Notes under the pieces: generated by a model
Databases searched by the model: none
What the model saw: the letters and a program-made list of their open reading frames with translations, nothing else
Told to the model about the DNA's origin: nothing
Shown here: one piece after another, positions 34,514-43,432 of the stretch
How the letters are laid out: each line of letters opens with the position of its first letter
Position numbering within the stretch: position 1 is the first letter of the stretch
Origin: Chryseobacterium indologenes
Lineage (GTDB): Bacteria > Bacteroidota > Bacteroidia > Flavobacteriales > Weeksellaceae
Assembly: GCF_001295265.1 (NCBI RefSeq)
Contig: NZ_LJOD01000018.1
Span: 1 to 64,000 of the forward strand
Length of the DNA stretch: 64,000 nucleotides
Direction: 5' to 3'
Translations under genes and position numbers: made by a program

Positions 34514-36229
34514 ATGAAACTTAAAACAAAACTCACTTTAGGCGTAGGTCTTTTATTTTTGCTGATTGTTCTGCTTTCGGTAATTGGCTCCGTGTATATC
34601 AACAAGCTGAAATCAGATACGGAAAAGATTCTTACTGCCAACTATAACAGCCTGGAATTTTCCAAAAATATGCTGCTGGCCTTAGATAAGATCAGTATAG
34701 ACAGTGCTGTTGCCGTAACCGATTTTCAGAAAAACAATAAGCTTCAGGAAAAGAACCTTACGGAATTCGGAGAGAGAGAAGCTACCCAGAATCTTAATCT
34801 TCACTTTCAAAGCTATCTGAAACAGCCTTCTTCCGATAAGGAAAAACTGATCCGTGAAGATCTGTCCAGGATTATGTCCCTGAATATGAAAGGTATTGAG
34901 CGCAAAAGTGATATTGCCATCATTACCGCTGAAAATGCTACATTCTGGATTGTAAGTCTGGGAACAGTCTGTTTTCTGATCGCTTTTATTCTGCTTTTTA
35001 ATCTTCCCCAGACTATTGCAGAACCGATTAACCAGCTAACCTTCAGTATCCGGCAGATTGCAGATAAAAATTACAGCGAAAGGGTTCATTTCAAAGGAAG
35101 TGAGGAATTCAGCAGCCTGGCAGAATCTTTTAACATCATGGCGGAAAAGCTTCAGGAATACGAAAGCAGCAGTCTTTCCAAACAGCTGATGGATAAGAAA
35201 CGGATTGAAACCCTGGTTAACAATATGCATGATGCCGTAATAGGACTGGATGAAAATCATTTTATCTACATGATTAATGATGAAGCGCTGAAAATTACAA
35301 ATCTTAACAAAGAGGAAATTATCGGAAAAACGGCTCATGAAGTGGCTGTGAATAACGATCTGATGCGTGAACTGCTTAAAAATATCGAACATCCGGTTAC
35401 CGAACCTATCAAGATCGTCCGGGATAACAAGGAAAATTATTTTGAACAGGATATTATTCCTATCAACATTGCCAAAACTGGGGAGAAAGAGAAAAAATAT
35501 ATCGGAAAAGTGATCCTGTTGCGGAATATTACCCCTTTCAAAGAGCTTGATTTTGCTAAAACCAATTTTATAGCAACCATTTCCCATGAACTGAAAACAC
35601 CTATTTCAGCTATAAAAATGGGAGTCCAGCTGCTCGGTAACCAGAAATTCGGGGAATTGAATGAACAGCAGAAAGAATTATTGAAAAGCATTAACGAAGA
35701 CGGACAGCGCCTGCTGGATATTACGGGAGAATTGCTGAACCTTTCACAGGTGGAAACCGGAAATATCCGTCTGACTGTCGAAAAGTGCTCACCAAAAGAA
35801 ATAGTACAGACTGCTGTGAAAAATGTTGAAAAGCTGGCGGAACAGAAAAATATTTCCATTACCACAGAATATCTTATTGCTGATGATGATTTTGTCGCAG
35901 CCGATTTCGATAAAACGGTCTGGGTAATGAATAATTTCCTCACCAATGCACTGAAGCACTCGTTCCAGGATGAAACCATTCAGATTCTGGTAGAAAAACG
36001 GGACACTTTCATTCAGTTCAGCATTACCGATACAGGAAGCGGTATTGATGAAAAATACCACCGCCAGATTTTCGACCGTTATTTCCAGGTTCCAGGAGAA
36101 CACCAGAACGGAACAGGACTTGGGCTCGCTATTTCCAAAAACTTTATTGAAAAACAGAACGGCGAAATTGGAGTGCAAAGCTCCCCGAATCAGGGAAGTA
36201 CTTTCTTCTTCAGACTGCTGGTTTCATAA
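34514..36229 (+). CDS. Membrane histidine kinase, probable partner of split KdpD
   Basis: 571 residues. Two transmembrane helices (about 7-29 and 137-160) enclose a short periplasmic domain. A HAMP domain follows (about 160-215), then a PAS domain (about 235-340), a HisKA dimer domain with the phosphorylatable His in FIATISHELKTPISAIKMG (near 357), and a HATPase_c domain (NNFLTNALKHS; DTGSGIDEKYHRQIF; GTGLGLAISKNF). Complete and likely active. Its natural target is probably the sigma-54 type response regulator at 25836, the only receiver protein in the region. The gene begins 5 nt after kdpD. Confidence 0.93.
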   Translation: MKLKTKLTLGVGLLFLLIVLLSVIGSVYINKLKSDTEKILTANYNSLEFSKNMLLALDKISIDSAVAVTDFQKNNKLQEKNLTEFGEREATQNLNLHFQSYLKQPSSDKEKLIREDLSRIMSLNMKGIERKSDIAIITAENATFWIVSLGTVCFLIAFILLFNLPQTIAEPINQLTFSIRQIADKNYSERVHFKGSEEFSSLAESFNIMAEKLQEYESSSLSKQLMDKKRIETLVNNMHDAVIGLDENHFIYMINDEALKITNLNKEEIIGKTAHEVAVNNDLMRELLKNIEHPVTEPIKIVRDNKENYFEQDIIPINIAKTGEKEKKYIGKVILLRNITPFKELDFAKTNFIATISHELKTPISAIKMGVQLLGNQKFGELNEQQKELLKSINEDGQRLLDITGELLNLSQVETGNIRLTVEKCSPKEIVQTAVKNVEKLAEQKNISITTEYLIADDDFVAADFDKTVWVMNNFLTNALKHSFQDETIQILVEKRDTFIQFSITDTGSGIDEKYHRQIFDRYFQVPGEHQNGTGLGLAISKNFIEKQNGEIGVQSSPNQGSTFFFRLLVS

Positions 36230-36301
36230 GGATTATTGCCATATATTTGAACAGGGAATATTAAATTTATTCTCATTAAAAACTTCTAATCTTATCTCTT
36301 A

Positions 36302-36775
36302 ATGCCGACAGATCCTTTTGTTTATTTTTTTTATGCAATTCCCGCATTCTTTGTGGTTTCAGGAATTTTCTTTTTTATACAGAAAGATAAAATTATAGAA
36401 AAGTATAAGCAGCCGGATGCAGTGATATTAAAAAACATCAATGGAACTATGTCGACTGTCATTAAAAGTTCTCTGAGTTATAATAAAAGCTTTCAATGGT
36501 GTAGTTTTGAGATTCTTATGAATCAGAATTCTATGTTTTTGTTCCGTCGTAATTTTTATATCATTCCGAGAGGATGCATTAATCTGAGATTTAAATCTGA
36601 TGTAAAGAATACAAGAAATCCAACGGTTCTCAGGGAGTTTAAAATCAATGCGAGTTCTGTTGAGTTGATCTATTATCCTGATTATATGATCAATGCAAAA
36701 CGTACCATTTCTTTAAATGGTCTGAATGAAGAACAGATTTTACTTTTTCAGAAAGCTTTGAATAAGCAGACATAA
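36302..36775 (+). CDS. Small membrane protein, function unknown
   Basis: 157 residues. One N-terminal membrane helix (FVYFFYAIPAFFVVSGIFFFI, split by the start) is followed by a soluble beta-rich domain (MSTVIKSSLSYN, FEILMNQNSMFLFRRNFYIIP, ISLNGLNEEQILLFQKAL). There is no recognised family. It is on the same strand as the kinase but 72 nt away, and a bidirectional terminator follows, so it might still belong to that transcript. Confidence 0.55.
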   Translation: MPTDPFVYFFYAIPAFFVVSGIFFFIQKDKIIEKYKQPDAVILKNINGTMSTVIKSSLSYNKSFQWCSFEILMNQNSMFLFRRNFYIIPRGCINLRFKSDVKNTRNPTVLREFKINASSVELIYYPDYMINAKRTISLNGLNEEQILLFQKALNKQT

Positions 36776-36827
36776 TTTTACTATTATTCATATCGGAAGC
36801 GAAGCAGGAAAAGGAAAAATAATAAAG

Positions 36828-36855
36828 AGGCTGCCTCAATGCGAGGCAGCCTTTT
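36828..36855. terminator. Bidirectional terminator before ligA
   Basis: AGGCTGCCTC (36828-36837) pairs perfectly with GAGGCAGCCT (36843-36852), followed by a T-run; it ends the plus-strand gene and probably ligA from the other side. Confidence 0.85.
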
Positions 36856-36876
36856 ATGTAATAATTATTTAGCTGG

Positions 36877-38883
36877 CTACTGTTTTTCAATCAGATCTAA
36901 AAATTGTTGCTCATCATAAATGGTAATCGTTCCGATGTCCTGTGCTTTTTTCAGCTTGCTTCCGGCTTTTTCACCTACCACAAGATAATTCAGATTCTTG
37001 GAAACGGCAGAAATATTTTTCCCGCCATGCTTTTCTACCATTTCTTCTGCCTGTTCTCTGGTGAAAAGTGACAGTTTTCCGGTGAAAAGGAATGTTTTTC
37101 CTTCCAGCACGTTAGATAGAACTTCATTAGTGCTTTCTCCCTTTTCAAGTTGTACACCGTACGATTTTAAACGTTCGATCATCAGGAGGTTTTCAGAATT
37201 TTTAAAGAACTCTTCAATGCTTACCGCAATCTTGGTTCCGATGTCTTCTACCTGGCAGAGCTCTTCTACAGAAGCATTCTTCAGCTCTTCTATTGTAGGG
37301 AAATTTTTCACCAGCTTTTTGGCAACCGTTTCACCCACATGTTTAATTCCGATTCCGTACAGAACTTTTTCAAACGGGATTTCTTTGGATTTTTCAATTC
37401 CTGAAATGATGTTCTGGGCAGATTTTTCAGCCATTCTTTCCAGCGGAAGAAGCTGTTCTTTCGTGAGAACATAGAAATCAGCCGGATTTTCAATCAGTTT
37501 TTCCCTGTACAGCTGCTCAATCGTTTCACTTCCCAGGTTTTCAATATTCAGGGCCTTTCGGGAAACATAATGAATCATTCTTCCGACCACCTGAGGCGGG
37601 CAGTGAAGCTCATTCGGACAGAAATGGATGGCCTGATCTTCAATTTTTACCAGCTCCGTTCCGCATTCCGGACAATGTTTGATGTATTCTATTTCGCGGC
37701 TTTCGTCCGTTCTTTTTTCCGTATTCACGCCTACAATCTTCGGAATAATCTCTCCGCCTTTTTCCACATACACAAAATCCTGTTCGTGCAGATCCAGCTT
37801 TTTGATGATATCCTCATTGTGTAGAGAAGCTCTTTTCACGATCGTTCCGGCCAGTAAAACAGGCTTCAGATTGGCAACCGGAGTAATCGCTCCCGTTCTT
37901 CCCACCTGGTAGGATACGCTTTGTAATTCTGTCTCTACTTTTTCCGCTTTGAATTTATAAGCCATCGCCCATCGTGGAGATTTGGCGGTATAACCTAATT
38001 GACGCTGCTGCTGTAGAGAATTTACTTTCAACACAATTCCGTCAATCTCAAAAGGAAGATTATGACGTTCCGTATCCCAGAAGCTGATGAACTCCTTCAC
38101 CTCATCCAGAGTTCTGCACAGTTTTGCCTGCTGGGATGTTTTGAAACCCCAGCTTTGTGCTTTCTGAAGCAGTTCCCAGTGGGTGTCTGTAGGGAAATCC
38201 TCGGAAATAAACTGGTAAAGCACCGATGAAAGCCCGCGTTTTCTTACCTCTGCGCTGTCCTGCATTTTTAAGCTTCCGCTAGCGGTATTTCGTGGATTCA
38301 TAAAAGGATCAAGACCTTCTTCTTCACGCAGCTTATTGATCTTGTCAAAATTCTTTCGGGTTAAATAAATTTCACCTCTCATAAAAAAATGAGGAGGAAA
38401 ATCACCTTTCAGGGTTAATGGAATATCGGAGATCGTACGGACATTCGGGGTAATTTCGTCTCCCTGGAAACCGTCACCACGGGTTACAGCCTGTACCAGC
38501 TTTCCGTTTTCATAAAGGATGGAAATAGAAGCGCCGTCATATTTAAGTTCCGCAACAAATTCTACAGGATCATTGATGGTTTTTATAATTCGTTTCTCCC
38601 AGTCTTCAAGATCATCAAAATCATAAGAGTTATCCAGAGAATACATTCTGAATTTGTGTTGAATGGTTGGGAAAACCTTTGTAATTCCGCCTCCTACACG
38701 TACGGTAGGTGAGTTTTCATCATAAAATTCAGGATGCCGGGCTTCAAGATCCTGAAGCTGTTCCAGTAACATATCAAATTCATAATCCGATATGGTAGGG
38801 GTATCCAGAAGGTAATAATTTTCGTTATGCTGATGAAGCTCTTTCCTGAGCTGTTCAATCTTTTGCTGTATATTTTCAGACAT
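36877..38883 (-). CDS. ligA: NAD-dependent DNA ligase
   Basis: 668 residues, the replicative ligase. Domains in order: Ia domain and adenylation domain with the active lysine in AELKYDGASISI (near 115); OB-fold; four-cysteine zinc finger (CPECGTELVKI…FCPNELHCPPQ, about 405-430); helix-hairpin-helix repeats (VLYGIGIKHVGETVAKKLV, CQVEDIGTKIAVSI); and a C-terminal BRCT domain (FLFTGKLSLFTREQAEEMV). All key parts are present with normal length. A TAnnTTTG promoter lies 18 nt upstream. Essential housekeeping gene, unrelated to its neighbours. Confidence 0.98.
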   Translation of the reverse strand: MSENIQQKIEQLRKELHQHNENYYLLDTPTISDYEFDMLLEQLQDLEARHPEFYDENSPTVRVGGGITKVFPTIQHKFRMYSLDNSYDFDDLEDWEKRIIKTINDPVEFVAELKYDGASISILYENGKLVQAVTRGDGFQGDEITPNVRTISDIPLTLKGDFPPHFFMRGEIYLTRKNFDKINKLREEEGLDPFMNPRNTASGSLKMQDSAEVRKRGLSSVLYQFISEDFPTDTHWELLQKAQSWGFKTSQQAKLCRTLDEVKEFISFWDTERHNLPFEIDGIVLKVNSLQQQRQLGYTAKSPRWAMAYKFKAEKVETELQSVSYQVGRTGAITPVANLKPVLLAGTIVKRASLHNEDIIKKLDLHEQDFVYVEKGGEIIPKIVGVNTEKRTDESREIEYIKHCPECGTELVKIEDQAIHFCPNELHCPPQVVGRMIHYVSRKALNIENLGSETIEQLYREKLIENPADFYVLTKEQLLPLERMAEKSAQNIISGIEKSKEIPFEKVLYGIGIKHVGETVAKKLVKNFPTIEELKNASVEELCQVEDIGTKIAVSIEEFFKNSENLLMIERLKSYGVQLEKGESTNEVLSNVLEGKTFLFTGKLSLFTREQAEEMVEKHGGKNISAVSKNLNYLVVGEKAGSKLKKAQDIGTITIYDEQQFLDLIEKQ

Positions 38884-38901
38884 TCCTTTCTATCTTTTGA
38901 G

Positions 38902-38909
38902 CAAAAATA
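38902..38909 (-). promoter_or_regulatory. TAnnTTTG promoter of ligA
   Basis: TATTTTTG on the minus strand, 18 nt before the ATG at 38883. Confidence 0.6.
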
Positions 38910-39058
38910 ACTAAACTAATTTCATTTAAAAAATAACAGAATCAAATAGTACAGGAAAATTAAAAAACCTTAATATCAGTCAAGATGTTGGTTGTGTTAA
39001 TTTTAGAATAAGTGTTCATTATAATTTAACATAACGTTATAGTTTTATTGAAAATTTG

Positions 39059-39076
39059 TTAAAACTCTCTTAAACA
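39059..39076 (+). promoter_or_regulatory. Direct repeat TTAAAAC-N4-TTAAACA, candidate Pho-box-like site
   Basis: Two heptamers start 11 bp apart, ending 20 nt before the TAnnTTTG element, so they cover the -33 region. The same arrangement occurs before the SusC gene (43372-43389). The 11-bp period is that of PhoB/PhoP-type sites. Confidence 0.5.
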
Positions 39077-39096
39077 GAAGCTGCCGTAAGTCAAAA

Positions 39097-39104
39097 TACC
39101 TTTG
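39097..39104 (+). promoter_or_regulatory. TAnnTTTG promoter of the Oar-like receptor
   Basis: TACCTTTG lies 18 nt before the ATG at 39123. Confidence 0.65.
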
Positions 39105-39122
39105 CACATCTAATTTGTAAAG

Positions 39123-42100
39123 ATGAGAAAAGTAAAGATTGTACTGGGATTATTGTTTCTGGGATTTGGAACTTTAGCATATGCGCAGACTACGCAGGCT
39201 TCCATTGTGGGAAAAATAACAGGATTGGGCCGGGCTGCTCAGGAAAAAGTGAAAGTAACGATCGTGAACGAGTCTACAGGGTTCAGGACGGAGACAGAGA
39301 CCAACTCAAAAGGAGAGTATATTTTTAAGGAAATACCTTTGGGGGGACCTTATACAGTGATTGTTGATGATGAGAAGAAAGAAGGCTACAATGTTAACTT
39401 CGGAGATCAGGTTACTGTGAATATGACTATAGGAACCGGAGAAAAAGTACTGGATGAAGTAATTGTTACCGGAAATCTGAAAAATAAGATCGGAAATCTG
39501 GGGGCTGCTACAGCCATTTCTGCCAAAAACATCAGTATGCTTCCTGTGAATGGGAGAAACTTTACCAACCTTACAGAGCTGTCACCTTTAAGCGGTAAAG
39601 GCGGAAACCTGTCCGGGCAGCTGGGATCTTCCACCAATTTTACCATTGACGGGATGACAGCTAAAAACCCAACCTCAGCAGGATCCACAACGAGCAGAAG
39701 CGGTGCGCCGTTTTCTATTTCCATAGAAGCGGTACGTGAATTTAAAATCACCACCAACCAGTATGATGTTACCCTGGGCAGAAGCGGAGGAGGAACCGTA
39801 AGTGCCGTTACCAAATCGGGAACCAATACATTTTCCGGAAGTGCCTGGGAATATTTAAGAACAAACTGGCTTTCCAGCCCTTACGACATCAGGGGAAATA
39901 AAAGAGATAATGACTTTTCTACTTCACAGTTCGGGTTTTCATTAGGTGGGCCGGTTATTAAAAATAAACTTCACTTCTTTGTAGCATGGGATCATCAGCT
40001 GGATTCCAGACCGTTAACTATCGCAGATATCAGATCGAAAGATGACGAAAAAAGATTCAATACCACAACAGAAACCCTGAATCAGTTCCTGAATATTGCA
40101 AGATCAAACTATGGGGTAGGAAATTCACCGCAGTTCGGTACCTTCGATAAGGTGAGAAACTCTGATGCTGCCTTTTTACGTCTTGACTGGCAGATCAGTC
40201 CCAAACATTTACTGACATTAAGAAATAACTTTACATATGATCTGAATAAAAACGGCCTGGGTGATAATACCAGCATCAACTTCTTTGAATCCTACGGAAA
40301 CGATAAGAACTTTGATAACAGCTTACTCCTGACGTTAAGATCGAATTTAAAGCCTAACCTGACCAATGAGCTTAAAGCACAGTATCTCTATACTTTCCAG
40401 GACAGTTATCAGAACAGCCAGCTGGGAGGCCCTGTACCGAGAGCTATTGTTGAAAATATTGTTTCTCCGGGAGTAGGGGCAACCAATATTCAGATCGGAG
40501 GTCATCGTTTTGCCCAGGAAAGTTTTAAAAACAATGTATTCCAGCTTGTAGACAATTTGTATTACAATACCGATAAAGTTAAATATACTTTTGGAGCTGA
40601 TCTGATGTTTACTACCGCAAAATCAGTGTACGGAAGTGAGGTGAACGGAAGATTCCATTTTAAAGAAGATGATAAAAAATATCCGTCCAATCTTTACAAC
40701 TTTGAAAACTTCAGGCCTTACAGGTTTTACAGGGAAGTTCCTTTAATGGATGATCCGTCCGTAAGATCCAATATCTGGAATATTGGAGTATATGGTCAGT
40801 TCCAGACCAAAATTGCAGAAGGCCTCGATTTGATGGCGGGGCTCAGATTAGATTACGGAGGGTACCCGAAAGCGGAGCTGAACCAGAAACTGTATGATGA
40901 AATGGGAATCAGAACAGATCATAAAATCAAATCATTTGTGATCCAGCCCAGATTCCAGTTTGAATGGAATATCAATGAACAGAACAAAGACTTCTTAAAA
41001 TTCGGTGCCGGAATCTTCTCTTCAGATATCAACAATTACATGGTGATCAATAACCTGGTTTTCGACGGGAAACATTTGGCAACGGTGGATGTAGATCCTA
41101 TGGCAGTAGGTCTTGTTCCGGATTTCTACAGCTATAGAAGAGATTACAGCACTGTTCCTTCACTTGCTCAGTATCAGATTCCTACCATCAATTATACAGG
41201 TGAAAATGCAAGAGTTCCGATTGTTTATAAAGCAAACATCTCTTATACCCATTTCTTTAATGAAAGATTCAGAGCGGGAATTGCAGGATATATGGCTTTA
41301 GGAAGGAATAATTATTTCTACTATGACAGAAACATGAAGGCCAATCCGGAATTTACATTGGCCAATGAAGGTGGAAGAGGTGTATTTGTGCCTGCTTCAT
41401 CCATTGATGAGCTGGGAAGAACAGACTGGAAAAAAGGAAGGATTAACAATAATTTCGGAAGAGTGCTGGAGCTGGTCAGCGATGGTAAAGTCAACCAGTT
41501 TTCTTTTGTAGTGGACACCAGCTACCGTTACTGGAAAGACGGAGAGATTACAGCAAGTTATACATGGTCTGATATTAAAGACAATACTTCATACAACGGA
41601 AACGTAGCCAATTCTGCAACCCTGTCTACCCTGATCCAGAGTGATCCCCGAGATCTGAGGATGAGCTATTCTGATAACCAGTTCAGAAATAAAATTGTGC
41701 TGTATGGTAACTCACCAACGATTGCCGGATTTACGCTTGGAATAAGGTATTCAGGCATCGGAGGGACACGTTTTTCATTAACGGCAGGAGGAAACGTGAA
41801 CGGAGACTTCGTAGATTCAAATGACTTAGCCTATATTTTCCCGGATATTACCAAACCGCTTCTTGATGATCCGGCTGTGGGAAAAGCCCTGAAAGACTAT
41901 ATCAGCGAATATAACAACAAAATTGCTGAGCGTAATGCAGGGAAGAACGGCTTTTATGGTGTTTGGGATGTACGTGTAGCAAAGAAAATTAAATTTAACA
42001 AAATTGGCGCGTTTGAGCTTTCCGTGGATATTTTCAACGTAGCTAACCTGCTTAACAAAGAATGGGGTGTTAACAAATCGTACGGAAATGTGGCCCTGTA

Positions 42101-42221
42101 CAGAATAAAAACATTCAATCAGGCAACAAGACAGTTTGAATATATTAAAAACGCAAACGGTTTGGCTCCGCTTTCGGGAAATCCATACCAGATTCAGATT
42201 GGAGCGAAATACAGCTTTTAA
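39123..42221 (+). CDS. TonB-dependent receptor, Oar-like, with regulatory N-domain
   Basis: 1032 residues. The signal peptide ends at AYAQ (about 22). A carboxypeptidase-regulatory-like domain follows (about 27-105, ASIVGKITGLGRAAQEKVKVTIVNEST), then a plug domain (VIVTGNLKNKIGNLGAATAISAKNISMLPVNGRNFTNLTELSP, NFTIDGMTAKN) and a large barrel ending in PYQIQIGAKYSF with the C-terminal aromatic residue. The layout is that of Oar-type receptors rather than SusC. It imports, with TonB energy, a substrate not evident from sequence; the following phosphodiesterase and the shared promoter repeats suggest organic phosphate. The next gene is 61 nt downstream without a terminator between. Confidence 0.9.
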   Translation: MRKVKIVLGLLFLGFGTLAYAQTTQASIVGKITGLGRAAQEKVKVTIVNESTGFRTETETNSKGEYIFKEIPLGGPYTVIVDDEKKEGYNVNFGDQVTVNMTIGTGEKVLDEVIVTGNLKNKIGNLGAATAISAKNISMLPVNGRNFTNLTELSPLSGKGGNLSGQLGSSTNFTIDGMTAKNPTSAGSTTSRSGAPFSISIEAVREFKITTNQYDVTLGRSGGGTVSAVTKSGTNTFSGSAWEYLRTNWLSSPYDIRGNKRDNDFSTSQFGFSLGGPVIKNKLHFFVAWDHQLDSRPLTIADIRSKDDEKRFNTTTETLNQFLNIARSNYGVGNSPQFGTFDKVRNSDAAFLRLDWQISPKHLLTLRNNFTYDLNKNGLGDNTSINFFESYGNDKNFDNSLLLTLRSNLKPNLTNELKAQYLYTFQDSYQNSQLGGPVPRAIVENIVSPGVGATNIQIGGHRFAQESFKNNVFQLVDNLYYNTDKVKYTFGADLMFTTAKSVYGSEVNGRFHFKEDDKKYPSNLYNFENFRPYRFYREVPLMDDPSVRSNIWNIGVYGQFQTKIAEGLDLMAGLRLDYGGYPKAELNQKLYDEMGIRTDHKIKSFVIQPRFQFEWNINEQNKDFLKFGAGIFSSDINNYMVINNLVFDGKHLATVDVDPMAVGLVPDFYSYRRDYSTVPSLAQYQIPTINYTGENARVPIVYKANISYTHFFNERFRAGIAGYMALGRNNYFYYDRNMKANPEFTLANEGGRGVFVPASSIDELGRTDWKKGRINNNFGRVLELVSDGKVNQFSFVVDTSYRYWKDGEITASYTWSDIKDNTSYNGNVANSATLSTLIQSDPRDLRMSYSDNQFRNKIVLYGNSPTIAGFTLGIRYSGIGGTRFSLTAGGNVNGDFVDSNDLAYIFPDITKPLLDDPAVGKALKDYISEYNNKIAERNAGKNGFYGVWDVRVAKKIKFNKIGAFELSVDIFNVANLLNKEWGVNKSYGNVALYRIKTFNQATRQFEYIKNANGLAPLSGNPYQIQIGAKYSF

Positions 42222-42282
42222 CAATTTAAACGTATCTTTATCAAAAGTTAATCAGACTTTTAATTAATTATCAGATTATATT

Positions 42283-43029
42283 ATGAAAAATTTTATCTTA
42301 GGGTTAGCAGTTTTAAGTACAGTTCTCATGAAGGCACAAACCCAGATCATTGCACACAGAGGCTATTTCCAGTCTCAGCCTGCGACCACAGAAAATTCCA
42401 TTAAGTCATTGGAAAATGCTCAGAAATTAAAAATATACGGATCCGAATTTGATGTAAGAATGACGAAAGACGGTGTACTGGTCGTAAATCATGATGAGCA
42501 CCACGGTAAGATGGAAATCTCAGAAACTTCTTTCAAAGAACTGGAAACATTAAAATTATCGAACGGAGAAAAATTCCCGACCCTGAAAGATTATCTTAAG
42601 CAGGGTAAAAAAGATCCGTCTATGAAACTTATCGTTGAGATCAAGCCGGATAAAACCCCGGAAAAGGAAAATGAGATCACCCGGAAAACCATTAAAATGA
42701 TCAAAGAAATGAAGCTGGAAAATCAGAGCGAATTTATTTCTTTCAGTCTGAATATCTGCAAAGAGATCAAAAGACTGGAACCGGCATTCAAAGTACAGTA
42801 TCTGAATGGTGAGCTGTCTCCTGAACAGATCAAAAAAGAAGGTCTGGACGGGATGGATTACCATTACAGCGTGTTCCAGAAAAATCCATCATGGATTGCT
42901 GAAGCGAAAACATTAGGATTGATTACCAATTCCTGGACCGTGAATGATCCTTTAATCTATGAAGAGCTGAAAAAGCAGGGAATCGGTTTTATAACCACAA
43001 ACATTCCCGATCAGCTTAAAAATAAATAA
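42283..43029 (+). CDS. Secreted glycerophosphodiester phosphodiesterase
   Basis: 248 residues with a signal peptide (MKNFILGLAVLSTVLMKAQ). The GDPD active-site signature IIAHRGY at the start of the mature protein, ENSIKSLENA, EFDVRMTKDGVLVVNHDE and the later LIVEIKPDK and NSWTVNDP are all present, so metal-dependent hydrolysis of glycerophosphodiesters to glycerol-3-phosphate plus alcohol is expected in the periplasm. It follows the Oar-like receptor, probably in one operon, and ends with a terminator. Together with the downstream metallophosphoesterase it points to phosphorus or glycerol scavenging. Confidence 0.92.
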   Translation: MKNFILGLAVLSTVLMKAQTQIIAHRGYFQSQPATTENSIKSLENAQKLKIYGSEFDVRMTKDGVLVVNHDEHHGKMEISETSFKELETLKLSNGEKFPTLKDYLKQGKKDPSMKLIVEIKPDKTPEKENEITRKTIKMIKEMKLENQSEFISFSLNICKEIKRLEPAFKVQYLNGELSPEQIKKEGLDGMDYHYSVFQKNPSWIAEAKTLGLITNSWTVNDPLIYEELKKQGIGFITTNIPDQLKNK

Positions 43030-43057
43030 ATTCTGCTGAAAGAATTAAAGATTACAG

Positions 43058-43086
43058 CCTGTCTCCCTAAAAAGAGGCAGGTTTTT
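43058..43086 (+). terminator. Terminator after glycerophosphodiesterase gene
   Basis: CCTGTCTC (43058-43065) pairs with GAGGCAGG (43074-43081), one wobble, followed by TTTTT. The rest of 43087-43371 is A+T-rich with no gene. Confidence 0.75.
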
Positions 43087-43371
43087 ATTTGAACATGAGT
43101 TTCAATAAAAGATATACATGTATTAATAAAATCTGCATCAGCTAGAGAAATAAATCCGGAAAAATTAAGCTGTTTTATTTTTAAGCTATTGTTTATCAAT
43201 GTTTAAACCAGTTTTGTTTTTATTCTCCCTGAAAAAGACAATAAAGATAGGCAAACGCTCCCGGGAAATAGTATTAAAAATCCTTAATTTGTTAAACACT
43301 TGTTTATTAGGATTGTATTTAATGTTAACAATAATAAATTAACATTTTGTTTAATAAATATTTAAAAAATG

Positions 43372-43389
43372 TTAAAACCGTATTAAAAT
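43372..43389 (+). promoter_or_regulatory. Direct repeat TTAAAAC-N4-TTAAAAT, candidate Pho-box-like site
   Basis: The two heptamers start 11 bp apart and end 19 nt before the TAATTTTG element, matching within one base the geometry upstream of the receptor gene at 39123. Confidence 0.5.
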
Positions 43390-43408
43390 CATAGTCATAA
43401 TGTCGTTT

Positions 43409-43416
43409 TAATTTTG
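43409..43416 (+). promoter_or_regulatory. TAnnTTTG promoter of the SusC/SusD operon
   Basis: TAATTTTG lies 16 nt before the ATG at 43433. Confidence 0.65.
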
Positions 43417-43432
43417 CGCAAACAAAAAGGAT

